Assembly (NCBI GenBank): GCA_900544685.1
Contig: UQWA01000009.1
Span: 31,924 to 95,923 of the forward strand
Source: an uncultured Lachnospiraceae bacterium
Lineage (GTDB): Bacteria; Bacillota; Clostridia; Lachnospirales; Lachnospiraceae
Direction of reading: 5' to 3'
Length of the DNA stretch: 64,000 nt
Both the position numbers and the translations under genes were made by a program. Positions within the stretch are counted from its first letter, which is position 1. The number at the start of each line of letters is the position of its first letter. The notes under the pieces were generated by a model. The model did no database searches and was not told the origin of the DNA. It saw only the letters and a program-made list of their open reading frames with translations. Below are positions 25,141 through 32,918 of the stretch, one piece after another.

Positions 25141-25182
25141 AAAGACAGCTCTGATGCAAAGATTTTGCCCGCAGCTGTCTTT
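25141..25182 (-). terminator. Terminator of the M20 amidohydrolase gene
   Basis: AAAGACAGCT (25141-25150) pairs with AGCTGTCTTT (25173-25182). On the minus strand the stem is followed by TTATCATTTTT, fitting the gene ending at 25196. Confidence 0.75.
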
Positions 25183-25195
25183 TCATATATAAAAT

Positions 25196-26515
25196 CTAGA
25201 GATTTTTGCCGTGGCACAGCCGGTACACCAGTGTGCAGAACATCTGCACCGCAACTGGCAGAGCTTCTTCGGAAAAATCAAAGTCTGGATTATGTCCTGG
25301 TGCGTCTGTATGGGTCAGCGTATAGAAAAACAGACTTTTTCCATCGTGAGCCTGTACTGCTTCAGACAGATAGGAAAAATCCTCACTGAAGGAAGCCGCC
25401 GGGTCGGGTGTACGCAGGTCCAGATGCAGATCCTTGGCTGTATTCTGAAGTAGAGAGATCATCTCCGGATCATTGGTGACAGACGGAGCAGATCCAGCTG
25501 TCTCAATCTGGCAGGTACAGGAGTGCATGGCAGCACTGGACTGCAGAATAGTTCTTGCATATTTTTCCATATAACGGTTGATTTCGGTACTGGCGCCCCG
25601 GACTTCCAGTTCAAGTTTTGCCTGATCGCAGATGACGTTCCGTCCTGATCCCGCATGGGCAGTGCCCACATTGATCTGTGATGCACCGCCGGAATGCCTT
25701 GGAATGGCATGAAGATTCAGGATGGCAGAAGCCATGGCAAGCATGGCGTTATGCCCTTTTTCCGGGAGCGCTGCATGGGAAGACAGACCCCAAAAGGAGG
25801 AATTCAGCTTGGTGGTGGCGAGGGTCGGCCCCATGGATACTCCGATCTGTTCTCCATTTGTGGATGGAAAAATGTGGCTTCCGATGAGATAATCCACATC
25901 GTTCAGATGTCCTTTTTCGGCAATGGAACGGGCACCCCGGACACCTTCTTCCGCAGGCTGGAAAATCAGCTTCACAGTACCGGAAAAACAGCCCTTCATT
26001 TCAGCTAGAATCCGGGCAACAATAAGACCGATGGCAGTATGCCCGTCATGCCCACAGGCATGCATAAACCCAGGATTCTGTGAGAGAAAGCTCTCGTTAA
26101 ATGGTAAATGAGAAGGGCTGGCATCTTCAGTAATGGGAAGCGCGTCAATATCAAAGCGCAGAGCCGTTACAGGACCTTTACCGCAGCGAAGAATACCGAT
26201 GACACCGGTAAAACCGTTCCGGGTATTTTGTGCATAAGCCTGGATGGCACCCTGTTTCAGTGCCCTTTGATAGTGGACTTCCAGAGTATCTTTGGACGGA
26301 AGTCCCATACGGGAATCCGGATCGCATACGTCAGATCCGGTCAGAATTTCATAACCCAGGCAGGTCAACTGGTCTGCAATGATGGAGCTGGTGCGGATTT
26401 CACACCACCCAGGTTCCGGAAAACGGTGAAAATCCCGGCGAAGACGGATCAGACTTGGTGTGTAAGTAGCAATTTTTTCAGATAATAATTGAGAAAAATC
26501 AGATTCGGATAACAT
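25196..26515 (-). CDS. M20-family amidohydrolase, AbgA-like
   Basis: 439 residues. The metal-binding and catalytic pattern of the M20D peptidase group is clear: FDIDALPI, FMHACGHDGHTA, IFQPAEEGVRG (catalytic Glu pair), GSHIFP, and HTDAPGHNPDFDF near the C terminus. An insertion of about 50 residues after the first domain strand (about residues 60-105) makes it resemble AbgA, which cleaves p-aminobenzoyl-glutamate, more than N-acyl amino acid hydrolases. It is cytoplasmic, with no signal peptide. Monocistronic, with a terminator at 25141-25182. Confidence 0.82.
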   Translation of the reverse strand: MLSESDFSQLLSEKIATYTPSLIRLRRDFHRFPEPGWCEIRTSSIIADQLTCLGYEILTGSDVCDPDSRMGLPSKDTLEVHYQRALKQGAIQAYAQNTRNGFTGVIGILRCGKGPVTALRFDIDALPITEDASPSHLPFNESFLSQNPGFMHACGHDGHTAIGLIVARILAEMKGCFSGTVKLIFQPAEEGVRGARSIAEKGHLNDVDYLIGSHIFPSTNGEQIGVSMGPTLATTKLNSSFWGLSSHAALPEKGHNAMLAMASAILNLHAIPRHSGGASQINVGTAHAGSGRNVICDQAKLELEVRGASTEINRYMEKYARTILQSSAAMHSCTCQIETAGSAPSVTNDPEMISLLQNTAKDLHLDLRTPDPAASFSEDFSYLSEAVQAHDGKSLFFYTLTHTDAPGHNPDFDFSEEALPVAVQMFCTLVYRLCHGKNL

Positions 26516-26616
26516 AAGTACTGTGTCCTTTCTGTGGTTTTCATTTTTGATTCTGGCATCATTATATCCGGGAAAGGAACATGTGTCAAAACGACAAAAA
26601 ATTTTCGGAAAGGATC

Positions 26617-26645
26617 TTGAAAAGGGCAGGCGGTATTGTTATAAT
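26617..26645 (+). promoter_or_regulatory. Promoter of the D,D-carboxypeptidase gene
   Basis: TTGAAA (26617-26622), 17-base spacer, perfect TATAAT (26640-26645). Confidence 0.8.
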
Positions 26646-26718
26646 ATGTGATGTATTGCAAAATGGGGGAGGTTTCGGATTTTAACTCGAAACAGGAAAA
26701 ATTTGCAGGAGGAAAATA

Positions 26719-28386
26719 ATGAAAAAGGGGAAGTTATGGACAGCGTTGTTACTGGCAACGGTTATGTGCATAAATCCCGTCCGGACCGGTTTCGCGGGGA
26801 CTGCTTTTTATGATAATACGGTAAAAGCAGAAGAGGGCGAAGGAGCAGATACAGAGGGAGAAAGCAGTACGGAGACAGAGATAGATCCGACTGTACAGAC
26901 GAATGACATCCCTGGATGGCCGCAGGGGGACGCAGTAGAAAGCGACGCGGCAATCTGCATGGACGGGAATACAGGAGCCGTTTTATACGGCAAAAACATT
27001 GAAAAACAGGAGTATCCGGCCAGTATTACCAAGATTATGACAGTGCTTCTGGCACTGGAAAATGGCAACCTGGATGATACGGTAACATTTTCAGAGAATG
27101 CAGTATACAGTATTGAATATGGAAGTGCCCATCTGGGACTGACGGAAGGGGAGGAACTGACGCTGGAGCAGTGTCTGTACGGAATTATGTTGGCATCGGC
27201 AAATGAGATCTCCAATGCAGTGGCAGAGCATATTGGTGGCAGTGTTGAGAAGTTTGCGGATATGATGAATCAGAAGGCAGAAGAACTGGGATGCGTAAAT
27301 ACCCATTTCGTAAATCCGAATGGACTGCATGATGATAACCATTATACCTGCGCTTACGATATGGCACTGATCACACAGGCGGCTATGAAATATGACAAGT
27401 TCCGTGAGATTATCCATACGCAGGAGTACAGTTATCCAGAGACCAATCTGGTTAAGGAAAAAAGGTATTTTGCCAATCATCACGGGATGCTGATGGATGA
27501 GAGCAGGGCGTATGATGGATTTATCGGAGGCAAAACCGGATATACAGATGAAGCATGGAATACACTGGTATCCACGGCAGAGAGAGACGGGATGCTTCTG
27601 ATCAGTGTGGTACTGCATGCCAATGGACAGGATATTGAGTATGGTAATACCAAGACTGTTCTGGACTATGGCTATAATAATTTCAAGGAAGTGCAGATCA
27701 ACAACCTGGATCAGACAGTTTCTGATACCGAGATTGTGGGAATAGAGGATGCACAGGAAGCAGAAAAGATCAGGCAGGCAGATCTGTCAAAAGATCCGTT
27801 TACAGTAGCGGAGACAACAACGGTTACCTTGCCGAACGGAGTAGATGCATCATCCCTTACCAGAAAAATGGATTTCACGACAGATAAGATGACCTACTAT
27901 TATGAAGATCAGGCTCTGGGAAGTACTTCTTTTTCTTACACAGGGGAATGGGAACCGGAGACGGAAACCAGTGTACAGACGGAGGTACAGACAGAGAGTG
28001 AGACAGAGACGGAAGCAGGTGGTTTAAGCCAGATGATTCAGAACGGAGCATTTGCAGATAATAAGGTGCTGACTGCTGTTGCAGGAGGATATGACAAGTT
28101 AGATCTTTTTATTAAGACACATACCATATTTGCTGTTTTATTAGGAGCGATCCTGTTGATTATTTTTATACCGCTTTTACTGGTATCGATCAGCAGAAAT
28201 AGGAAATACAAAAAAATGATCGAACTGCGTACGCAGGAGATGGCACTTCGCAGGCAGCTGGAGGCAGAGATTGAAGAAAAGTCTGCAGCGCAGGTGGAAG
28301 CGGAACTGAGGGCACACGAGCTGGAGATGCAGCTGGAAGAGGAACGGAAGAAAAACCGCGAAAAACAAACGCCGGAAGAATCGTAA
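26719..28386 (+). CDS. Serine-type D-Ala-D-Ala carboxypeptidase (DacF/PBP5 family) with C-terminal anchor
   Basis: 555 residues. An N-terminal signal segment (about 5-25) and an acidic linker lead into the peptidase S11 domain: SITK (Ser about 102), SAN in MLASANEIS, and GGKTGYT. It removes the terminal D-Ala from peptidoglycan stem peptides outside the membrane. After the usual C-terminal beta domain come an acidic Glu/Thr-rich stretch, a membrane helix (IFAVLLGAILLIIFIPLLL) and a charged coiled coil of about 60 residues. The membrane helix plus long cytoplasmic coiled coil is unusual for PBP5 proteins, which normally end in an amphipathic helix. Confidence 0.88.
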   Translation: MKKGKLWTALLLATVMCINPVRTGFAGTAFYDNTVKAEEGEGADTEGESSTETEIDPTVQTNDIPGWPQGDAVESDAAICMDGNTGAVLYGKNIEKQEYPASITKIMTVLLALENGNLDDTVTFSENAVYSIEYGSAHLGLTEGEELTLEQCLYGIMLASANEISNAVAEHIGGSVEKFADMMNQKAEELGCVNTHFVNPNGLHDDNHYTCAYDMALITQAAMKYDKFREIIHTQEYSYPETNLVKEKRYFANHHGMLMDESRAYDGFIGGKTGYTDEAWNTLVSTAERDGMLLISVVLHANGQDIEYGNTKTVLDYGYNNFKEVQINNLDQTVSDTEIVGIEDAQEAEKIRQADLSKDPFTVAETTTVTLPNGVDASSLTRKMDFTTDKMTYYYEDQALGSTSFSYTGEWEPETETSVQTEVQTESETETEAGGLSQMIQNGAFADNKVLTAVAGGYDKLDLFIKTHTIFAVLLGAILLIIFIPLLLVSISRNRKYKKMIELRTQEMALRRQLEAEIEEKSAAQVEAELRAHELEMQLEEERKKNREKQTPEES

Positions 28387-28492
28387 AGATGTTAGTGGCA
28401 TTTTGAGACAGGGGAAGCTTAAAATCAAAAGGAGTATACAGTGGCAGGGGGGAAAAGCATGCGGCTGTAAAAAACAGGGAGGAATAATTAAT

Positions 28493-29230
28493 ATGAACTG
28501 GGTATCACCAATTAAAGATGACGAAACACTGGAACGTTTCAAAAAAGCACTGCGTAAAGTAGACGATAAATATTATATTTTGTTTGAGATTGGAGTGGGA
28601 ACCGGACTTCAGCTTCAGGAGATCCTGAAATTCAAGAATAAAGATATTCGTGACAAGGACGAGATCGAAGCATGTATCGGAACCAAGAATATCAAGAGAA
28701 CTTTCAAGATTAATAAGAATCTGAAAAAGATCATTATGGACTATACAGAAGGCAAGGATCCGGAAGCATATCTGATCGTAGGACATACAGGTTCTACCAC
28801 TTCCTTATCCAGAGAACAGGCATACCGCGTGTTTAAGAATGTAGGAAAAGAACTGGGACTGAATTCCATCGGTGCACAGACCATGAGAAAGACATTTGCA
28901 TGGAGATATTACAAGAGTACCAATGATATTTATTATCTTCAGAATCTGTTAAACCATGCATCACCATCCATTACTTATCGTTATATCGGTGAAAAGCCAA
29001 ACGTAGAAGTAGTGCTCAAAAAGATGACACCGGAAGAGAACGAGAGAAGCCGTTATCTGCTCTACAAGGATGGAAAAGGAAAGAAGAGAATGGATAAGAT
29101 CATCAAATTATTCCAGCATCTCAAGTCTGAACTGGATAATCCAACCAACAATGATGCATTCTATGGAAAAGTAGATTGCCTGCTGGAAGAAGTAGAGGAA
29201 CTGATTGATAATTTTAACAATCTGGATTAA
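28493..29230 (+). CDS. Tyrosine-recombinase-like protein with altered active site
   Basis: 245 residues from ATG 28493 (GGGAGG at 28478-28483). It has the catalytic-domain layout of tyrosine recombinases: GVGTGLQLQEILKFKNKDI, then TMRKTFAWRYY, LLNHASPSITYRYIG. In canonical enzymes the first block is GLRxxE; here Arg is Gln. The second block is HxxR; here it is QTMR, so His is Gln while Arg remains. The later His (NHAS) and Tyr (YRYIG) positions are kept. No N-terminal core-binding domain precedes it, and a lysine-rich helical tail follows. It may be a non-catalytic DNA-binding relative. No att-like repeats or phage genes are nearby. Confidence 0.7.
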   Translation: MNWVSPIKDDETLERFKKALRKVDDKYYILFEIGVGTGLQLQEILKFKNKDIRDKDEIEACIGTKNIKRTFKINKNLKKIIMDYTEGKDPEAYLIVGHTGSTTSLSREQAYRVFKNVGKELGLNSIGAQTMRKTFAWRYYKSTNDIYYLQNLLNHASPSITYRYIGEKPNVEVVLKKMTPEENERSRYLLYKDGKGKKRMDKIIKLFQHLKSELDNPTNNDAFYGKVDCLLEEVEELIDNFNNLD

Positions 29231-29247
29231 AGACGAAATAAAAAGAG

Positions 29248-29284
29248 AGGCATCATGAAGATAATATCATTCATGGTGCCTTTT
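29248..29284. terminator. Bidirectional terminator between the convergent recombinase-like and exonuclease genes
   Basis: AGGCATCATGA (29248-29258) pairs with TCATGGTGCCT (29271-29281, one G-T pair), followed by TTTTC. It overlaps the last codons of the minus-strand gene. Confidence 0.65.
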
Positions 29285-30220
29285 CTGTCTTCGGCGTTCC
29301 TGAAGAGTCAGTTTGCGTTCCAACAGATCACCTGCACGGTCCACATCAATCTGTTTGATGGTCTTCACACAGAAAAACCCTTCGGAATTTTCACACTTCT
29401 TTAATCGTATTTTTCCCTTCAGATAGCCATGCTCCTCGCAGTAGGCAAGACAACTGAAGTTTTTTCCGCCGCTGGCAAACCAGCGGATTTTCTTCTTTGC
29501 ATTTTTTCCACAGAGATAACATTTGGTGGAAGTAACCTTCCGATCCTTCATCAGTTCCCTTTTGGACGAGAATTCCTTAGAGACAAACTTGGAATATCCG
29601 TCAAAGATAACGGATATCTCTTCCTTTCGGCTGGCAGGTGTGCGGAAGTAGTCGATGGAATAAAATTCAAAAATCTGTTCGTATGGAAGAATCTTCAGAA
29701 CCTCAGCTGTATAGTAAGCGTCTGAAAGTGCTGCATGAAAAGTCTGGGACTTAGGCATCTGAAGCTCATCCACGGCAGTCTCCAGTGACTTGCGGCTTTT
29801 GCCGTCATCAAAACAGATACTGTATAACTTCTGGATATCCAGATATTTTAATGGAAATGGAAAATTGATCTCCATATGATGAAAGCGCATGTTGCGCTGA
29901 AGCTCCAGCAGATCCAGGGAACCCCAGATACAGTAGACAGCATCTGGTCCGCACCATTGCAGAAAACGCTCACAGACATCAGGGAAGCGGTCAGCATTTT
30001 TCAGTTCACTGGAAGAAATCTGTATGATCGACTGGGTCATAGGGTGCATTCGCTTATAGACAGAAGGCTGCACCAGTTCATGGAAACGACTGATTTCCTG
30101 TCTTCCACTATTCAGTTTTACAGCGCCGATCTCCACAATCTCAAAAGGCAGAGCCGGATTCTCTTTGGATTTTCCATCCGGACATTGATTCCATTCCAGA
30201 TCAAAAATAATGTAATTCAT
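29267..30220 (-). CDS. DnaQ-like 3'-5' exonuclease (KapD/ERI-1 type)
   Basis: 317 residues from ATG 30220, which has AGGAGA upstream; the longer open frame to 30289 lacks one. The DEDD exonuclease motifs are visible: FDLEWNQ (motif I, Asp-x-Glu), IWGSLDLLEL (motif II region), and HAALSDAYYTAEVL (motif III, His-x5-Asp type). The C-terminal 100 residues are basic and Cys-containing (CYLCGKNAKKKIRW) and may bind a metal or nucleic acid. The substrate, RNA or DNA, is not defined. Confidence 0.8.
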   Translation of the reverse strand: MNYIIFDLEWNQCPDGKSKENPALPFEIVEIGAVKLNSGRQEISRFHELVQPSVYKRMHPMTQSIIQISSSELKNADRFPDVCERFLQWCGPDAVYCIWGSLDLLELQRNMRFHHMEINFPFPLKYLDIQKLYSICFDDGKSRKSLETAVDELQMPKSQTFHAALSDAYYTAEVLKILPYEQIFEFYSIDYFRTPASRKEEISVIFDGYSKFVSKEFSSKRELMKDRKVTSTKCYLCGKNAKKKIRWFASGGKNFSCLAYCEEHGYLKGKIRLKKCENSEGFFCVKTIKQIDVDRAGDLLERKLTLQERRRQKRHHE

Positions 30221-30413
30221 GGTAATCTCCTGTTGCGTTTCTGGTATAAGTATACACAGAGAATGTTTTTCCGTCAACTTGCATAGCAAAAACGGGATTC
30301 TTTCGGCAGGTTGCCAATTGGTTTCGAAGAAAAAGGAAAGGAGTGGCAGAAGTTACAAGAGATTTGAAAAAAGTTTGGGCAATAGTGGCATGGCAGGAAA
30401 CGGGAAAAGCAGT

Positions 30414-30419
30414 TATACT
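30414..30419 (+). promoter_or_regulatory. Probable -10 element for the MsmK-type ATPase gene
   Basis: TATACT, about 54 bases before the start codon. The -35 region is poor. A small hairpin, GCCGT-AA-ACGGC, lies in the leader. Confidence is limited by the weak -35. Confidence 0.4.
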
Positions 30420-30472
30420 AAGTACATGTCAAGAAGAGCCGTAAACGGCGCATAAACGGGAGGAAAATCAAA

Positions 30473-31585
30473 ATGGCAAGTTTATCCTTAGAGCATATTT
30501 ACAAAAGATATCCAAATGGTTTTGAAGCAGTAAAAGATTTTAATCTTGAGATTGAAGATAAAGAATTCATCATTTTCGTAGGACCTTCAGGTTGTGGTAA
30601 ATCTACTACACTTCGTATGATCGCAGGTCTGGAAGAGATCTCCGAAGGTACATTGAAGATCGGTGACAAAGTTATGAACGATGTAGAGCCAAAGGACAGA
30701 GATATCGCAATGGTATTCCAGAACTACGCTCTGTATCCTCATATGACAGTATATGATAACATGGCATTTGGTCTGAAGCTGAGAAAAGTTCCGAAGGATC
30801 AGATCGACAAAATGGTAAAAGAAGCAGCTAAGATCCTTGACCTGGACAAGCTCCTTGACCGTAAGCCAAAGGCTCTGTCAGGTGGTCAGAGACAGCGAGT
30901 TGCCATGGGACGTGCAATCGTGCGTGATCCTAAGGTATTCCTGATGGATGAACCGCTGTCAAACCTGGATGCAAAACTTCGTGTTCAGATGCGTATTGAG
31001 ATCTCCAAGCTTCATCAGAGACTGGGTGCTACGATCATCTACGTAACACATGACCAGACAGAAGCTATGACACTTGGTACCAGAATCGTTGTTATGAAAG
31101 ACGGTGTGGTTCAGCAGGTAGATTCTCCACAGAATCTGTACAACAAGCCAGGCAACCTGTTCGTAGCAGGATTCATCGGATCACCACAGATGAACTTCAT
31201 GGATGCAGTTGTAGAAGCAACAGGTAAGAACGTTGCATTAAAAGTTGGTCAGTACAGCATTAAGCTTCCGGAAGCAAAATCAAAAGCACTGATCGATGGT
31301 GGATATGTTGGTAAGACTGTAGTTATGGGTATTCGTCCGGAAGATGTACATGATTCCGAAGAATTCATTGCAAATTCACCGGATACCGTAGTAGAATCTA
31401 CCATCCGTGTATATGAGCTGCTGGGTGCAGAAGTATTCCTTTACTTTGATGTAGAAAATTATCCACTGACAGCACGTGTAAATCCTACTACAACAGCAAG
31501 AACAGGTGATACTGTGAAGTTTGCGCTGGATGCAGATAAGATTCATGTATTTGACAAAGAAACAGAACTTACAATCACAAACTAG
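30473..31585 (+). CDS. msmK: Sugar ABC transporter ATPase, MsmK/UgpC type (orphan)
   Basis: 370 residues, the standard MalK/UgpC/MsmK length. Walker A is GPSGCGKST (about 38-46), the Q-loop VFQNYALYPHMTVYDN, the signature LSGGQRQRVAMGRAIV, Walker B VFLMDEPLSNLDAKLR, then the switch His in THDQTEAMT. A C-terminal TOBE/OB regulatory domain (about 240-370) follows. No permease or binding-protein gene adjoins it. In many Gram-positives one MsmK serves several CUT1 sugar importers, and the importer at 55337-58440 lacks its own ATPase. Preceded by GGGAGG, followed by a terminator. Confidence 0.9.
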   Translation: MASLSLEHIYKRYPNGFEAVKDFNLEIEDKEFIIFVGPSGCGKSTTLRMIAGLEEISEGTLKIGDKVMNDVEPKDRDIAMVFQNYALYPHMTVYDNMAFGLKLRKVPKDQIDKMVKEAAKILDLDKLLDRKPKALSGGQRQRVAMGRAIVRDPKVFLMDEPLSNLDAKLRVQMRIEISKLHQRLGATIIYVTHDQTEAMTLGTRIVVMKDGVVQQVDSPQNLYNKPGNLFVAGFIGSPQMNFMDAVVEATGKNVALKVGQYSIKLPEAKSKALIDGGYVGKTVVMGIRPEDVHDSEEFIANSPDTVVESTIRVYELLGAEVFLYFDVENYPLTARVNPTTTARTGDTVKFALDADKIHVFDKETELTITN

Positions 31586-31605
31586 ACTAGAATAGAAAAG
31601 ATCAG

Positions 31606-31633
31606 GGAGAGACAGTGATGTCTCTCCTTTTTT
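31606..31633 (+). terminator. Terminator of the MsmK-type gene
   Basis: GGAGAGACA (31606-31614), GTGA tetraloop, TGTCTCTCC (31619-31627), six T. Confidence 0.92.
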
Positions 31634-31696
31634 AGTTCTTGCGAATTTGGAAAAAATGCATTATGATAAAAGCTATACGTGAAATGATGAAAAAAA

Positions 31697-31723
31697 GTTA
31701 CTGTTCACGGAGTGAACAATAAC
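31697..31723. repeat. Short palindrome of the TACTGTTCAC family
   Basis: GTTACTGTTCAC (31697-31708) and GTGAACAATAAC (31712-31723) pair with one mismatch around GGA. It lies in the leader of the CdaR-type gene, resembles the hairpins at 25101 and 42658 in motif, and could also be an operator. Confidence 0.45.
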
Positions 31724-31763
31724 AATAATAACCCGTAAATAACAGTGACGGACGGAGGAGAAG

Positions 31764-32852
31764 ATGATTTCTGGACAGGTAATACAGAATGCCATTGACG
31801 AGTTGAAAGCAATTACCAGAGTAGATTTATGTGTACTGGATACAGACGGAAATACAGTGGCAACTACATTTTCTGATGAAGAGCTGGATGTTTCCAGTAT
31901 AGAATTATTTGTACAGTCACCGGCAGACAGTCAGGTGATGCAGGGATGCCATTTCTTTAAGATTATGGATAACCAGATACCAGAATATGTGCTGGTAGCA
32001 AGGGGAAATGGAGAAGATGGCTACATGATCGGTAAGATTGCAGTCAGTGAACTGCACAATCTGATGGTTGCCTATCATGAAAAACAGGATCGCAACAGTT
32101 TTATCCAGAATGTGTTGATGGATAACATGCTTCTTGTGGATATCTACAATCGTGCGAAGAAGCTTCATATCGATATTGAAGCCAAGCGTGTGGTATATCT
32201 GATTGAGACGAAGCAGGAACAGGACAGCAATGCACTGGAGCTGGTGAGAACACTGTTTGCAGGAAGCAGCAGAGACTTTATCACCGCGGTAGATGAGAAA
32301 AACATCATTCTTGTAAAGGAATTAAAACCAGAAGAAGGATATGAAGCAGTAGACCAGACAGCGAAAATGCTTCTGGATATGCTGAACAGCGAGGCAATGT
32401 CCAAGGTACGTATTGCCTATGGAACTATGATCGAGGAGATTCGCTTCCTTTCCAAGTCTTATAAAGAAGCAAAAATGGCGCTGGATGTAGGAAAGATCTT
32501 CTATGAAGAGAAGAGTATTATTGCATACAGTACCCTTGGAATCGGACGTCTGATCTATCAGCTGCCGATCCCACTGTGTGAGATGTTCATGAATGAAGTA
32601 TTCGGCGGAGAACTGCCGGATTCTCTGGATGATGAGACACTGATGACAATCAATAAATTTTTCGAGAACAGTCTGAATGTATCCGAGACATCCAGACAGC
32701 TCTATATTCACAGAAACACACTGGTGTACCGTCTGGAAAAGATCCAGAAGAGTACGGGACTGGATGTGCGTGTCTTTGAAGATGCGCTGACTTTCCGAAT
32801 TGCCCTGATGGTTTCCAGCTATATGAAATATATGGAACGGAATACATTTTAG
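31764..32852 (+). CDS. CdaR/PucR-type transcriptional regulator
   Basis: 362 residues. The N-terminal part resembles a sugar-diacid-recognition-like sensor domain (QNAIDELKAITRVDLCVLD). The C terminus is the PucR/CdaR helix-turn-helix, NVSETSRQLYIHRNTLVYRL, with the YIHRNTL signature (about residues 310-335). CdaR regulators respond to sugar diacids such as glucarate. It has GGAGGAG before the start and stands just upstream of an aconitase-family hydratase, which may be its target. Confidence 0.82.
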   Translation: MISGQVIQNAIDELKAITRVDLCVLDTDGNTVATTFSDEELDVSSIELFVQSPADSQVMQGCHFFKIMDNQIPEYVLVARGNGEDGYMIGKIAVSELHNLMVAYHEKQDRNSFIQNVLMDNMLLVDIYNRAKKLHIDIEAKRVVYLIETKQEQDSNALELVRTLFAGSSRDFITAVDEKNIILVKELKPEEGYEAVDQTAKMLLDMLNSEAMSKVRIAYGTMIEEIRFLSKSYKEAKMALDVGKIFYEEKSIIAYSTLGIGRLIYQLPIPLCEMFMNEVFGGELPDSLDDETLMTINKFFENSLNVSETSRQLYIHRNTLVYRLEKIQKSTGLDVRVFEDALTFRIALMVSSYMKYMERNTF

Positions 32853-32918
32853 GATTGTGAGAGCACGGAACAATCCATATGGAATCGTTCAAGTTAAATG
32901 ATAAAGAGGAGATAAGAT

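Noticed and set aside
28493..29230. Integrase of a prophage or integrative element
   Set aside because: No tRNA target, att repeats or phage/conjugation genes adjoin it, and key catalytic residues are changed.
29429..29725. ORFs opposite the exonuclease gene and similar long antisense frames elsewhere (for example 36375-37208 and 48069-48788)
   Set aside because: They lack ribosome sites and family motifs and mirror real coding genes on the other strand.
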